Positions 1 through 9,974 are shown, counted from the first letter of the stretch. The stretch: 64,000 nt of DNA from Saprospiraceae bacterium (GCA_028282725.1 JANQHF010000010.1:35323-99322), one strand, 5' to 3'. Notes: generated from the sequence alone by a model not told the origin. Translations and numbers: made by a program.

Positions 1-1
1 A

Positions 2-1570
2 GAAACCGAGGCCAAGGAATTATGGGACATCTATAAGCTGGATGTTGTGGTAATTCCAACCAACAAACCAATCATCAGGGATGACCGGGAGGATCTCGTC
101 TATAAGACCGCACGAGAAAAATACAATGCAGTAATTGAAGAAATAGAAAAACTCAAGGAGGATGGTCGTCCCATGCTGGTAGGTACAACATCTGTTGATA
201 TCTCTGAAAAGCTCAGCAGGATGTTAGACCTCAGGGGAATAAAACACAATGTTTTAAATGCCAAACAGCATCAAAGAGAAGCACAAATAGTGACAGAAGC
301 CGGTCGGGCAGGAAACGTAACGATCGCTACCAATATGGCGGGTCGGGGAACCGATATCAAGATCAGCGATGAGGTTAAGAATGCCGGGGGGCTTGCCATA
401 ATAGCAACGGAAAGACATGACTCCAGGAGAGTCGACCGCCAACTGAGAGGTCGTGCGGGAAGACAAGGTGATCCGGGATCATCTCAATTCTATGTTTCTC
501 TTGAGGACAACCTCATGCGATTGTTCAATTCGGAAAGGCTGGCCAAGGTCATGGATCGCATGGGTCACAAAGAAGGTGAAGTTTTGCAACATGGCATGGT
601 AACCAAGTCTATAGAGCGCGCCCAAAAGAAAGTAGAAGAAAACAACTTCGGAATACGAAAGCGTCTGCTGGAGTATGATGATGTGATGAATATCCAGAGA
701 GAGGCTATCTACAAAAAAAGAGCGAACGCTCTTTCCGGAGATCGTCTTTCTGTAGACCTGTTTAATTTGTTTTCAGCACTGTGTGAGAATATCGTCGTCG
801 ATTACAAGACTATGGGCAATTACGATTCATTCCGAAATGAATGTATTCGGGTATTGGGCTATGATCCTGAAATCGACAATGCTTCTTTCAACGAGGCACC
901 GCCGGAGGATTTGATCGAAGAACTTCAGAGTCAAACCATGGATTTCTATCAGATGAAATTCGATAGGATTACAGAAATCCTGATGCCGGTAATAAAGAGG
1001 GTTCATGAAAGTGAAGGACATAGATACAAAAGAATAGCCATTCCGTTTATAGATGCTTCACGACGAAGTCTGCCCATCTCAGCCGACCTGCAGGAAGCGA
1101 TAGACAGCAGGGGGAAGTCGGTAATCAGGGACATCGAAAAAGCAGTCAGTCTTTCCATAATCGATGAGAATTGGAAAGAACACCTCAGGTCTATGGATGA
1201 GCTAAAGGACTCTGTACAAGCAGCTTCTTTCGAACAAAAGGATCCGCTCGTGATCTATAAAATGGAGGCATATGACCTTTTCGAACGATTGATCTATAAA
1301 ATCAATGAAGAAGTAAGTTCTTATTTAATGAAGGGAAGATTACTGATCAATGTAGGAGAGGAATTAAAAGAAGCAAGGGAACTGAAAACTGATTTGAGTA
1401 AAACGAGGACTTCCAGGGAGGAACAAGCCAGGAGGGCTGCGGCAGAGGGAGTCAGTGTTCCTAAAGCAAAACCGGAAACTTTTGTCAGATCTGGAAAAAA
1501 GGTAGGTCGTAATGACCCATGTCCTTGTGGAAGTGGAAAAAAATACAAACAGTGTCACGGACGTCGTTAG
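2..1570 (+). CDS. secA: Preprotein translocase ATPase SecA, C-terminal part (cut by left edge)
   Basis: The reading frame is open from base 2, so the gene begins outside the window and the GTG at 47 is internal. The first visible residues ([15 protein letters not shown]) are the conserved stretch leading into the second nucleotide-binding fold of SecA. Helicase-type motifs follow ([11 protein letters not shown], then [13 protein letters not shown]), then the helical scaffold and wing region. The C-terminus has the zinc knuckle [14 protein letters not shown] that binds SecB or the membrane surface. SecA is the cytoplasmic motor that pushes unfolded preproteins through SecYEG. It heads a plus-strand run with the next three genes. 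The intact zinc knuckle and the stop at 1570 mark a complete C-terminus. Confidence 0.97.
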   Translation, partial: ETEAKELWDIYKLDVVVIPTNKPIIRDDREDLVYKTAREKYNAVIEEIEKLKEDGRPMLVGTTSVDISEKLSRMLDLRGIKHNVLNAKQHQREAQIVTEAGRAGNVTIATNMAGRGTDIKISDEVKNAGGLAIIATERHDSRRVDRQLRGRAGRQGDPGSSQFYVSLEDNLMRLFNSERLAKVMDRMGHKEGEVLQHGMVTKSIERAQKKVEENNFGIRKRLLEYDDVMNIQREAIYKKRANALSGDRLSVDLFNLFSALCENIVVDYKTMGNYDSFRNECIRVLGYDPEIDNASFNEAPPEDLIEELQSQTMDFYQMKFDRITEILMPVIKRVHESEGHRYKRIAIPFIDASRRSLPISADLQEAIDSRGKSVIRDIEKAVSLSIIDENWKEHLRSMDELKDSVQAASFEQKDPLVIYKMEAYDLFERLIYKINEEVSSYLMKGRLLINVGEELKEARELKTDLSKTRTSREEQARRAAAEGVSVPKAKPETFVRSGKKVGRNDPCPCGSGKKYKQCHGRR

Positions 1571-1597
1571 TCATAATATTCCCATAAATTCGTGTTT

Positions 1598-1984
1598 ATG
1601 CGTGTGATTCTCTTCATCGTTTTATGCTTATTGGGCAAGGATGTTCTTTGCCAGGTAACTTTTTCCGAGCAATCCCAGGTGGAAAACCTGATGTCCAGGT
1701 ACATCTCATTGGGTAAAGAAGAAGATTACATAAATGGTTGGAGAATTAAACTGGTAAGCACCACGGATAGACGTAAGATGGAACGAACCCATTATGCTTT
1801 CCGTCAACAATTTCCGTCGTTGAATCCCAAATCCAAATATGAAAATCCCTACTACAGTCTTAAGGTGGGCGCCTTTGAAAACCGGTTTGATCTCGAGCCC
1901 CTACTCGTAGAGATCAAGTCATATTTTCCCGAAGCAATTCCCTTCCGCGACCGCGTTTTAAAATCCGAACTTTTTGACAGATAA
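1598..1984 (+). CDS. Exported SPOR-like domain protein
   Basis: A small protein of about 128 residues with an N-terminal hydrophobic signal (MRVILFIVLCLLGKDVLCQ) and a probable cleavage site after Cys-Gln. The remainder (GWRIKLVSTTDRRKMERT, then YYSLKVGAFENRFDLEPLL, then FPEAIPFRDRV) has the two beta-alpha halves typical of SPOR peptidoglycan-binding domains, as in similar Bacteroidota proteins. I chose ATG 1598 over the GTG at 1592 because it begins directly with the signal sequence. The stop overlaps the rodA start by one base (TAATG), so the two are probably co-translated. A role at the cell wall with RodA is inferred from context. Confidence 0.75.
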   Translation: MRVILFIVLCLLGKDVLCQVTFSEQSQVENLMSRYISLGKEEDYINGWRIKLVSTTDRRKMERTHYAFRQQFPSLNPKSKYENPYYSLKVGAFENRFDLEPLLVEIKSYFPEAIPFRDRVLKSELFDR

Positions 1985-3387
1985 TGTCGATTTTTTTAAG
2001 GTCTAAAAGACGAAGCGCTTCCATTGACTGGATACTTTTAATCACCTATGTAGCACTTGTCATTATAGGACTTCTCATGTTGTATACGACCACTTACAAT
2101 GATTACAGTCATAGAGGAATGTGGTCTTTATCCTCTCCCTTTGGCATTCAGGTTTTATGGGCCTCAATATCTGTCGTCCTACTCTTGATTGTGTCTTTTG
2201 TTGATTGGCACGTATGGAATTCATTATCCATAATCCTGTATATAGTTGGAATTTTGTCTCTTCTGCTGGTATTGGTGATTGGGGCCGAAATCAAAGGTGC
2301 ACGTTCCTGGCTGACTCTTGGTCCGTGGTCTATTCAACCCAGTGAATTCATGAAGTTGGCCACAGCCTTATTTTGTGCTTCTCTCCTAAGTTCAATTCAA
2401 ATAAAGCTCAAAGAATTCAGATCTCAATTCATGATGATTGGTGTGATGATCCTGCCCGCCCTTCTCATTGTGATACAACCGGATCCTGGTTCTGCACTCA
2501 CCTTTCTGTCATTGATGATCGTGTATTTCCGATTCGGCATGCCCGTTCAATATTATCTCGCTGTATTTTGTTTGTTTCTGACCGTAGTCTTTTCATTAAC
2601 TCAGGGCTTTTTCTTTGTCTCTTCAGCGATACTTTTGATATGCATTTTTATCACAAGCAGGCTGGAAAAAGTCTTTTCACCAGCGTTTTTTCTATTAGCC
2701 ATACTCTTGTTGGGAAATATTCTGCTGTTTCAATTTGACAAAATGTTTGTCGCATTGATCATCAATGGGCTTTACCTGATTGGGCAACTATTTATCGTGG
2801 ATAGGTTTAGAAATTTATACTCTAAACTTTCAGTCATTGGCATTTCACTTTTTCTGGGAGTGATCTCGCTGAGCAGCTCTTTTGTTTTTGAAGAGGTCTT
2901 AAGACCCCACCAGCAGGATCGGATCAACGTCTGGCTGCAACCTGAAAAATGTGATCCTCAAGGATCTTTGTATAATCTGTTGCAATCCAAGCTGGCTATT
3001 GGATCCGGAGGGTTGAGTGGTAAAGGTTTTTTGAACGGGACATTGACTAAATTGAACTATGTACCAGAACAATCAACAGATTTTATTTTCAGCAGTATAG
3101 GTGAAGAACAAGGATTCCTGGGAAGTGCCAGTGTAGTTCTTCTTTTTCTCTTACTTACCCTTCGAATTATTCGGGTAGCAGAACAATCAAATTATGGTTT
3201 TGTCAGGGCCTACTGTTATGGAATCGTCGGCTTTGTATTTGTGCATTTCTTTATAAACATTGGCATGACCATGGGCATTAGCCCAGTGATTGGCATACCC
3301 CTGCCCCTCATTAGCAAGGGAGGTTCAGCTTTATTGTCATTTTCACTTATGATGGGAATCGTCGTAAACATGAGTAAAGAAAAATAA
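1984..3387 (+). CDS. rodA: SEDS peptidoglycan glycosyltransferase RodA
   Basis: A 467-residue polytopic membrane protein of the FtsW/RodA/SpoVE (SEDS) family, which polymerises glycan strands from lipid II during cell elongation. Signature stretches are GARSWLTLGPWSIQPSEFMKLA, split here by helix 4, QPDPGSALTFLSL, EQSTDFIFSSIGEEQGFLG in the large periplasmic loop, and GIPLPLISKGGSALLS near the C-terminus. At least ten hydrophobic segments are visible. RodA rather than FtsW is inferred from PSEFMKLA, the periplasmic loop and the absence of division genes nearby. It overlaps the SPOR-like gene by one base and abuts tgt with no spacer. Confidence 0.93.
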   Translation: MSIFLRSKRRSASIDWILLITYVALVIIGLLMLYTTTYNDYSHRGMWSLSSPFGIQVLWASISVVLLLIVSFVDWHVWNSLSIILYIVGILSLLLVLVIGAEIKGARSWLTLGPWSIQPSEFMKLATALFCASLLSSIQIKLKEFRSQFMMIGVMILPALLIVIQPDPGSALTFLSLMIVYFRFGMPVQYYLAVFCLFLTVVFSLTQGFFFVSSAILLICIFITSRLEKVFSPAFFLLAILLLGNILLFQFDKMFVALIINGLYLIGQLFIVDRFRNLYSKLSVIGISLFLGVISLSSSFVFEEVLRPHQQDRINVWLQPEKCDPQGSLYNLLQSKLAIGSGGLSGKGFLNGTLTKLNYVPEQSTDFIFSSIGEEQGFLGSASVVLLFLLLTLRIIRVAEQSNYGFVRAYCYGIVGFVFVHFFINIGMTMGISPVIGIPLPLISKGGSALLSFSLMMGIVVNMSKEK

Positions 3388-4515
3388 GTGATAGGTTTTG
3401 AATTATTAAAGACGAGTTCAACCGGAAATGCCCGGCTGGGCCAAATAACTACGGCAAATGGAATCATCAATACTCCTGTATTTATGCCGGTCGGTACTCA
3501 AGCCACAGTAAAGCATGTAAGCCACAAAATATTGACTGAACTCGATGCTCAGATCATCCTGGGAAATACATTTCATCTGTATCTAAGACCCGGCAACAAA
3601 CTGATCGCTCAGGCCGGAGGAATTCACAATTTCATGAATTGGGACAAACCTGTACTTACGGACAGTGGAGGATACCAGGTATATTCTTTAAGTGAAATGC
3701 GAAAGATAAGTGAGGAAGGAGTATCATTTAGATCTCCTGTTGATGGGTCTAAACACTTTTTCAGTCCCGAAGAAGCTACACGCATCCAGCAAGATATTGG
3801 TGCAGATATCATTATGGCATTCGATGAATGCACTCCCTACCCATGTGCATTCGAATATGCCGAACAATCCATGAAGCTCACTCACAGATGGTTGGACAGG
3901 TGTATGGGTTATTTGAAAAATGGTTCAGGAGCAAGTCAAAATCAAATCTTTATTCCGATTGTGCAGGGCAGTACATATACCGATCTCAGAAAGGAATCGG
4001 CTCTTTATGTTGCATCGAAAGAGTGCCCCATCAACGCCATTGGAGGGCTCTCAGTTGGAGAGCCTGCGCCAATAATGTATGAAATGACGGAGAACGTCAC
4101 GGCATATTTACCAGAAAACAAGGGAAGGTATTTAATGGGTGTGGGGACCCCTCAAAACATTCTGGAATGTATTGATCGGGGAGTTGATATGTTTGACTGT
4201 GTGCTCCCTACTCGAAATGCCCGACATGGACATCTGTACACGAAAGAAGGAGTAATCAATATTAAGAATGCGAAATGGAAAAATGATTTTTCCCCAATTG
4301 ATCCGGACAGTACGAGTGACATGAGCCGGAACTATTCAAAGGCTTACTTGCGTCATTTGTTTTCGGTAAATGAGGCCTTGGGATATCAGATAGCCAGTAT
4401 TCATAATCTTGCTTTTTATTTATGGCTGACTTCTCAAGCACGTAATCAAATTCTTCAAGACAGATTCAAATCCTGGAAGGGGGGAATTGTGGATCGACTT
4501 GGCCAGAGATTATAA
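3388..4515 (+). CDS. tgt: Queuine/preQ1 tRNA-guanine transglycosylase
   Basis: A 375-residue TGT that swaps guanine-34 of GUN-anticodon tRNAs for a queuosine precursor. It starts with GTG immediately after the rodA stop. Visible motifs are TDSGGYQVYS with the general-base Asp near residue 92, FDECTPYP, GGLSVGEP, and DCVLPTRNARHGHLY with the nucleophilic Asp near residue 270. Near residues 308-322 the usual CxCxxC zinc ligands are absent: the stretch before RNYSKAYLRHLF reads DPDSTSDMS. The later His (IHNLAFYLW) remains. I recall the same loss in other Bacteroidota TGTs, so it is probably lineage-typical rather than inactivating. Confidence 0.96.
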   Translation: MIGFELLKTSSTGNARLGQITTANGIINTPVFMPVGTQATVKHVSHKILTELDAQIILGNTFHLYLRPGNKLIAQAGGIHNFMNWDKPVLTDSGGYQVYSLSEMRKISEEGVSFRSPVDGSKHFFSPEEATRIQQDIGADIIMAFDECTPYPCAFEYAEQSMKLTHRWLDRCMGYLKNGSGASQNQIFIPIVQGSTYTDLRKESALYVASKECPINAIGGLSVGEPAPIMYEMTENVTAYLPENKGRYLMGVGTPQNILECIDRGVDMFDCVLPTRNARHGHLYTKEGVINIKNAKWKNDFSPIDPDSTSDMSRNYSKAYLRHLFSVNEALGYQIASIHNLAFYLWLTSQARNQILQDRFKSWKGGIVDRLGQRL

Positions 4516-4547
4516 AAAACGCCCGACAATGCAGTATTGACCGGGCG
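4514..4547 (-). terminator. Rho-independent terminator for the htrA gene
   Basis: The 6-bp stem CGCCCG (4520-4525) pairs with CGGGCG (4542-4547) around a 16-nt loop. On the minus strand the stem is followed by a run of six T residues (4519-4514). It therefore terminates the leftward htrA transcript. The T run overlaps the last base pairs of the tgt stop region, so two convergent genes meet here. Confidence 0.7.
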
Positions 4548-4604
4548 CCTCAAAACAAAACGAAAAACCAACTTTATCTTATAACGTATAAAACCATTAT
4601 TTGC

Positions 4605-5771
4605 TTAAATTCCTTGTCGCAATTTTACGGGTATTGTCTTTTCCTTACCATTTCTATACACGGTAACGCTAAGCGTCTCTCCGATCTTGGCAAATTTTAA
4701 CGCGTTCTGAAGATCTTCAGTATTAGCTATTGACGCATTATTTACTCTGATGATCACATCTCCGATTTCCACTCCTGCATATTCGGCTGAACTAAATCCA
4801 ATCTTTTGACCATATCGATTTACCAGAAAATCCGTAACGAATACCCCGTTATTTGTTCCGACTTTAATTCCCTCTCTCTTCACATCCTCGACATTCGCAA
4901 TGCTTATGCCGAGCAAGGCCCTTCGTATATCTCCTCCGGTTTCTAGAATCTCACCCACAACTCTTTGGACCAACTTGGAGGGTATAGCAAATGAATAGCC
5001 CGCATAAACTCCGGTTGGGGAAGAAATAGCGGTATTAATTCCGATGAGTTCTCCCCTAATATTTACAAGGGCACCACCGCTGTTGCCTGGATTCACAACA
5101 GCATCAGTTTGGATAAATTCCTCGATACTTTTCATATCAGTGATGATGTTTAAATCCCTTCCTTTGGCGCTTACTATACCTGCTGTCACCGTTGATCTCA
5201 GATTGAAAGGATTGCCTGCGGCAACCACCCACTGTCCGATTTTGACGGCGTCAGAATCGCCCATTTCAAGATATGGAAACCGGTCCCCCTCTATTTTAAT
5301 CACAGCAAGATCCGTAGAAGGGTCTGTTCCTATCTTTGTGGCCTGAAAACTCGTACCATCATGCATCGTGACGGTCAGGTAATCAGCAAAACCAACGACG
5401 TGATTGTTGGTCACGATATGTCCTTCTTCACTTATGATTACACCGGATCCCGTACCCGCCTGAGGTCGATCTCCCCTGTTGCGGCGAAATCCCCAAAAAT
5501 CCTCTAAAGGATCATACCTGTTTCCACCTCCATTACTGTATTGACGGTACTCCTTATTTTCTGCCTCTATATGGACGACTGCAGGATTCGCTTTTTCTGC
5601 AGCAATAACAAAATCCTTGGAAAAATCATGAGACTCAGAAGAGGTTGTCTGAAAGCTTCTCGCCGGCAACTCTTCATAAATTACCGTGTCCTTATCAAAA
5701 AACTTGAAGGCTCCAAATGCAATGGCTCCTCCTATGATTCCTGCTAATGTGAGTTGCAAAATGGTCTTCAT
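4605..5771 (-). CDS. htrA: HtrA/DegP-type periplasmic serine protease
   Basis: A 388-residue trypsin-like protease of the S1C family that degrades or refolds damaged envelope proteins. An N-terminal hydrophobic segment (residues 4-24) serves as signal or membrane anchor. The catalytic triad is clear: His124 in TNNHVVG, Asp154 in STDLAVIKI and Ser231 in NPGNSGGAL. A single obvious PDZ domain follows at about residues 285-385 (GVFVTDFLVN, then GVEIGDVIIRVNN). E. coli DegP has two PDZ domains, so this one is closer to DegS in layout. It is monocistronic, with its own terminator. Confidence 0.94.
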   Translation of the reverse strand: MKTILQLTLAGIIGGAIAFGAFKFFDKDTVIYEELPARSFQTTSSESHDFSKDFVIAAEKANPAVVHIEAENKEYRQYSNGGGNRYDPLEDFWGFRRNRGDRPQAGTGSGVIISEEGHIVTNNHVVGFADYLTVTMHDGTSFQATKIGTDPSTDLAVIKIEGDRFPYLEMGDSDAVKIGQWVVAAGNPFNLRSTVTAGIVSAKGRDLNIITDMKSIEEFIQTDAVVNPGNSGGALVNIRGELIGINTAISSPTGVYAGYSFAIPSKLVQRVVGEILETGGDIRRALLGISIANVEDVKREGIKVGTNNGVFVTDFLVNRYGQKIGFSSAEYAGVEIGDVIIRVNNASIANTEDLQNALKFAKIGETLSVTVYRNGKEKTIPVKLRQGI

Positions 5772-5882
5772 CTCGTTAATATTTGGTTTTAGCTATTTTC
5801 CATTTGAGTGAGAAGGTAACGCCCGCGAAAGTTGCATTGTTTCCCGTTAAAAAGTCCTTAACAGCACCTTAACAATGCCTGA

Positions 5883-6134
5883 TTATGCGTCATGCATATA
5901 ATCCTTTGCAATCTCATCAATTCTCTCCGCCAAAAGCCTGTCTTTTTGAGTGACTATATTTCCGGCGTCATGCGTTGTTAGATTGAACGAAACCCTGTTG
6001 TAGACATTAGTCCATTCGGGATGATGGCTCATTGCTTCAGCCGCAAAAGCCACTTGGGTCATAAAGGCGAATGCCTGGGTGAAATTCAAAAATTTATATT
6101 CTTTGTGAAGTTTGTTATCCTGTTCTTTCCACAT
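5883..6134 (-). CDS. 4a-hydroxytetrahydrobiopterin dehydratase (PCD/DCoH family)
   Basis: A short protein of about 83 residues with the pterin-carbinolamine dehydratase signature: AMSHHPEW (catalytic His pair) followed by TTHDAGNIVTQKD. The family recycles the pterin cofactor of aromatic amino acid hydroxylases. A longer open frame reaches 6245, but it would overlap the M42 peptidase gene by about 95 bases. The start MWKEQDNKL at 6134 matches the usual length and N-terminus of the family, and the Met at 6140 is the alternative. It lies just downstream of the peptidase gene on the same strand and may be co-transcribed with it. Confidence 0.85.
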   Translation of the reverse strand: MWKEQDNKLHKEYKFLNFTQAFAFMTQVAFAAEAMSHHPEWTNVYNRVSFNLTTHDAGNIVTQKDRLLAERIDEIAKDYMHDA

Positions 6135-6150
6135 GATCATAAATGATTTG

Positions 6151-7200
6151 TTATTGAAAACTCCAATCGTTTTTGGTAATATTTTGGAGACAAACTTTGA
6201 GCAAATCGATAGTGGCCCGAATATCCTCCGTATGTGCCATTTCAATCACCTGGTGCAGGTAGCGCGTAGGGATCGATATTCCACCGGTAATTGATCCACC
6301 TTTGGCATATCGTTGTATCGCTGCCGTATCTGTACCTCCGGCAGGCAGAATCTCCATTTGATAGTTAATGTCGTTTTTTTCTGCCAACTTTTTCATGAAG
6401 CTGACCATCCGATAATCACATATGGTTGATCCGTCAAGTACTTTGATCGCTGTGCCGTTTCCCAAAGTGGTGATTTTTTCATGAGGAAGCGCAGCAGGAA
6501 AATCACAGGCCAGAGTAACGTCCAGATTAATCCCAAAGTCCGGGTCTATGCCGGACGCCGCAGTCATGGCTCCCCTGAGCCCCACTTCTTCCTGGACTGT
6601 GAATACTCCATAAATATCGGATTCAAGATGTACGTCTGCCAGTTCTTTGATCGCCTCGATCAGGATATAAACGGACACCCGGTTATCCAGTGATTTGGCA
6701 TTTACGCAATCTCCCATGATGCATAATTCTCTTTCCCTGGTGATCGGATTGCCCACAAGAACTTTTTTTTCGACTTCTTCCTTTTTCATTCCCGTATCAA
6801 TAAAAAAGTCGCTGATTTCTGGCATTTTTTTTCTTTCCTCAGCCTTCATTATGTGAATGGGTTTCGTTCCCATTACACCTAATACATCTTCCTTGCCATG
6901 AATGATGACACGTTGAGCAGTAAGAGTCTTAGGATCAAATCCTCCAAGTGGATGAAACCTGATATAGCCATCTTCGTCTATGTGGGTGACAATAAAACTG
7001 ATCTCGTCCATGTGTGCTGAGACCAGTGTCTTTTTTTTTCCTTCTCCTTTCTTAAGAGCATGAATGTTTCCCATGGCATCAACTTTGACCTGATCCACAT
7101 AGGGCGTAATTTCTTTGATTATTTTTTCTCTTATTCTTTGTTCGTATCCCGGGGCACCGGGTTCTCTGCAAACTTCTCCGAGTAATTGAAAATCGATCAT
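6151..7200 (-). CDS. M42-family zinc aminopeptidase (FrvX/glutamyl aminopeptidase type)
   Basis: A 349-residue cytoplasmic dinuclear-metal aminopeptidase of the M42 family, often annotated FrvX, endoglucanase M or TET peptidase. Metal ligands are visible: His63 and Asp65 in SAHMDEI, the bridging Asp in CVNAKSLDNR, the Glu pair in VQEEVGLRG, the Asp in NLDVTLACD and the His in EMAHTEDI. It starts with MIDFQLLGEVC, usual for the family. Family members trim peptides as large oligomers. The exact specificity cannot be read from sequence. Confidence 0.92.
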   Translation of the reverse strand: MIDFQLLGEVCREPGAPGYEQRIREKIIKEITPYVDQVKVDAMGNIHALKKGEGKKKTLVSAHMDEISFIVTHIDEDGYIRFHPLGGFDPKTLTAQRVIIHGKEDVLGVMGTKPIHIMKAEERKKMPEISDFFIDTGMKKEEVEKKVLVGNPITRERELCIMGDCVNAKSLDNRVSVYILIEAIKELADVHLESDIYGVFTVQEEVGLRGAMTAASGIDPDFGINLDVTLACDFPAALPHEKITTLGNGTAIKVLDGSTICDYRMVSFMKKLAEKNDINYQMEILPAGGTDTAAIQRYAKGGSITGGISIPTRYLHQVIEMAHTEDIRATIDLLKVCLQNITKNDWSFQ

Positions 7201-7292
7201 TATCTGTATAAAATTGAGCGAGACAATTTACTTCATAATCCCTTTATCAAAGAGCTTATTTATAGATTTGTCATCGATTTGTGATCAAGTCA

Positions 7293-7844
7293 ATGATAAT
7301 AACTATTTCAGGGGATATCGGAAGTGGAAAGAGTACGACGGGAAAGCTACTCGCCAAAAATCTGGGATATAATTACTTGTCTACGGGAGCTATTCAGAGA
7401 AAAATTGCCGAGAAAATGGGAATGACCACTCTTGAATTAAATCTCCTGACAGAGAAGAGGAGGGATATTGATGACAAAATTGACGGATACACTCGGGCCC
7501 TGGATGGCTCAGATGAAGATTTTGTCGTTGACTCTCGTCTTGCCTGGCACTTTATTCCCGCATCCTACAAGGTATTTTTACTCTGTGAAGAATCCATCGC
7601 TGCTGAGCGAATAAGTGGAGACAAACTCAGGAAAAGTGATGAGACCAACAGAGATGTTCAACATTTACTACGCAAGATCAAGGAGCGAAGAAATAGCGAG
7701 AAAGAACGATTTAAAAAAATTTATGATATCGATTTTGAATTATTGAGTAATTACAACCTGATCATAGACTCTGCATACTTCTATCCTGAAGAAATCGTAA
7801 CAATGATCACAGACGGTATTGCCCTGTATGATCAGTCCTCTTAA
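7293..7844 (+). CDS. Cytidylate-kinase-like P-loop nucleotide kinase
   Basis: About 183 residues with the P-loop GDIGSGKST at the extreme N-terminus, then NYLSTGAIQRKIAE (nucleotide-monophosphate binding), DFVVDSRLAWHF and a lid-like helix region rich in Lys/Arg. This corresponds to the short archaeal-type (d)CMP kinase or cytidylate-kinase-like family rather than the longer E. coli Cmk. ATG 7293 is preferred to the GTG at 7281 because the family begins only a few residues before the beta strand IITISG. The stop overlaps the convergent uvrB stop by 4 bases. It may phosphorylate CMP or another small substrate. Confidence 0.75.
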   Translation: MIITISGDIGSGKSTTGKLLAKNLGYNYLSTGAIQRKIAEKMGMTTLELNLLTEKRRDIDDKIDGYTRALDGSDEDFVVDSRLAWHFIPASYKVFLLCEESIAAERISGDKLRKSDETNRDVQHLLRKIKERRNSEKERFKKIYDIDFELLSNYNLIIDSAYFYPEEIVTMITDGIALYDQSS

Positions 7845-9865
7845 ATAGCCGCTTTGTGTTTTTTCTTCAAAGCAAATAGTTCATCCCTGAATTGTGCAGC
7901 GGTAATGAAGTCTAATTCCTTTGCGGCCTTTTTCATCTTGGCTTCCGTTTCAGTGATCAATCGATCTATTTGATCACGGGACATGTAATTGAGCACCGGA
8001 TCAGCAGCAATATTAGGCTCTTCGGGTTCGACATAAATTCTAGCCTTTTTACCCCTTATATCAAGAATTGATTTTTGATTGACAATTTCTTCCCTTGTCT
8101 TTGAAATGGTTTGAGGAGTGATGCCATGCAGTTGATTATAATTCATTTGCACAGACCTTCGACGATTGGTCTCATCGATAGTGGTTTGCATGCTTGCGGT
8201 AATACTGTCTGCATAAAAAATGACCAATCCATTTACGTTTCGCGCAGCCCGTCCGGCGGTCTGGGTCAGGGATCTGGCGTTCCTCAAAAATCCCTCCTTG
8301 TCGGCATCAAGGATCGCAACCAGGGAAACCTCAGGCATATCCAGTCCTTCCCGTAAAAGGTTCACACCGACCAAGACATCAAATCCCCCAAGCCTCAAAT
8401 CTCTTATGATTTCAACTCGATCGAGTGTGTCGACTTCAGAATGAATATACCGTACTTTGATATTCAACCTAGAGAGGTACTTGGTCAATTCCTCGGCCAT
8501 GCGCTTGGTGAGTGTTGTGACCAGCACTCGTTCCTGCGCTTCAATTCTCTTTTGAATCTCTTCCAACAGATCGTCAATTTGATTGATACTTGGCCGAACT
8601 TCTATCGGTGGATCCAAAAGACCGGTAGGTCGAACGATTTGTTCTACAACCAATCCCTGCGTCTGTTCCAATTCATAATCTCCCGGGGTGGCACTAACAT
8701 AAATAACCTGGTTGGTTATACTTTCGAATTCCTCAAAGTTCAGGGGTCTGTTATCCAGTGCTGAAGGAAGTCTGAAACCATAATTGACAAGATTCAATTT
8801 ACGGGCCCTGTCTCCTCCCCACATACCCCTCACTTGTGGGACAGTAACGTGGCTTTCATCAATGATCATTAAATAGTCATCCGGAAAATAATCCAACAGG
8901 CAAAATGGACGAGTTCCGGGTTTTCTTCCATCAAAGAATCGGGAATAGTTTTCAATTCCATTGCAATACCCCAACTCGCGAATCATTTCAATATCAAAGT
9001 TGACTCGCTCACGGATCCGTTTCGCTTCAATATACCTTCCTTCTTGTTCGAAAAACTTCTCGTGTTCATCTAACTCCTTGTCTATAAATCCAAGGATCTC
9101 ATTTAACCGGTCTTTGGGCGCCACATAGAGATTGGCAGGAAAGATTGCGGCCTCGTTAAGAACGTGTATTTTTTTTCCACTAGTGATTTCAATTTTTTCG
9201 ATTGTTTCGATTTCATCTCCAAAGAATACAATCCGAAAACCAAAATCAACATATGGCAGATTGATATCAACAGTATCACCTCGCACCCTGAACGAACCTC
9301 GGGTAAAGTCATTTTCAGATCTCGAATAAAGGCTTTCTACCAATTGATAGAGGAGCCGATTTCTGGACAGTGTTTGGCCTCGTTCAATTCTGATAATGGC
9401 TCCCTTATAGTCGTCGGGATTTCCCATACCAAAAATGCATGAAACAGATGCCACGATAATTACATCTCTTCGACCTGATAACAAATTTGAACTTGCCCTG
9501 AGTCGAAGTTTATCAATTTCCTCATTGATAGAAAGATCCTTTTCAATATAAGTGTCGCTGGTGAAAATGTATGCTTCCGGCTGATAGTAGTCGTAGTAAC
9601 TAACAAAGTATTCCACTGCATTATCCGGAAAGAATTCGGTAAGTTCTGAATAGAGCTGAGCAGTCAATGTTTTGTTATGAGTCAATACGAGCGTCGGGCG
9701 ATTTAATTGTGCGATCACATTGGCTATGGTAAAAGTCTTTCCAGATCCGGTTACACCGAGCAATACCTGTGCTTCATCGCCATCCCGCACACCTAGCACT
9801 AACTGTTTTATTGCCTGCGGTTGATCTCCTGTGGGTTGATATTGAGAGGTAAGTTCAAAACTCAT
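7841..9865 (-). CDS. uvrB: Excinuclease ABC subunit B
   Basis: A 674-residue UvrB, the damage-verifying helicase-like subunit of nucleotide excision repair. Walker A is GVTGSGKT (residues 37-44). The beta-hairpin that clamps DNA is seen in SYYDYYQPEAYI (about 90-101), Walker B is IIDESHV, and motif VI is QTAGRAARN. A C-terminal UVR domain for UvrC contact lies at about residues 630-664. Length and architecture are complete. uvrA lies in the same window at 31.9-34.8 kb. No LexA-type operator was recognised upstream. Confidence 0.97.
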   Translation of the reverse strand: MSFELTSQYQPTGDQPQAIKQLVLGVRDGDEAQVLLGVTGSGKTFTIANVIAQLNRPTLVLTHNKTLTAQLYSELTEFFPDNAVEYFVSYYDYYQPEAYIFTSDTYIEKDLSINEEIDKLRLRASSNLLSGRRDVIIVASVSCIFGMGNPDDYKGAIIRIERGQTLSRNRLLYQLVESLYSRSENDFTRGSFRVRGDTVDINLPYVDFGFRIVFFGDEIETIEKIEITSGKKIHVLNEAAIFPANLYVAPKDRLNEILGFIDKELDEHEKFFEQEGRYIEAKRIRERVNFDIEMIRELGYCNGIENYSRFFDGRKPGTRPFCLLDYFPDDYLMIIDESHVTVPQVRGMWGGDRARKLNLVNYGFRLPSALDNRPLNFEEFESITNQVIYVSATPGDYELEQTQGLVVEQIVRPTGLLDPPIEVRPSINQIDDLLEEIQKRIEAQERVLVTTLTKRMAEELTKYLSRLNIKVRYIHSEVDTLDRVEIIRDLRLGGFDVLVGVNLLREGLDMPEVSLVAILDADKEGFLRNARSLTQTAGRAARNVNGLVIFYADSITASMQTTIDETNRRRSVQMNYNQLHGITPQTISKTREEIVNQKSILDIRGKKARIYVEPEEPNIAADPVLNYMSRDQIDRLITETEAKMKKAAKELDFITAAQFRDELFALKKKHKAAI

Positions 9866-9974
9866 TCTTGTAAATCACTTCAATTTTTTCATTTGGCAAA
9901 TATCCTAAAACCATGGAATATGTCTCCTTGGTTTATCAAACAGGGTTATATGGAATTCAATTATTTTTGCGACC

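Noticed and set aside
827..1021. Many short antisense or other-frame open frames within housekeeping genes
   Set aside because: They are shadows of strong coding sequences (secA, uvrB, metH, uvrA, cysS and others) and have no independent support.
5883..6245. 120-residue version of the pterin dehydratase
   Set aside because: Its first 37 codons overlap the M42 gene and do not resemble the family; start moved to 6134.
9866..9974. Cobalamin riboswitch before metH
   Set aside because: The gap is only 109 bp and no B12-box-like element was seen.
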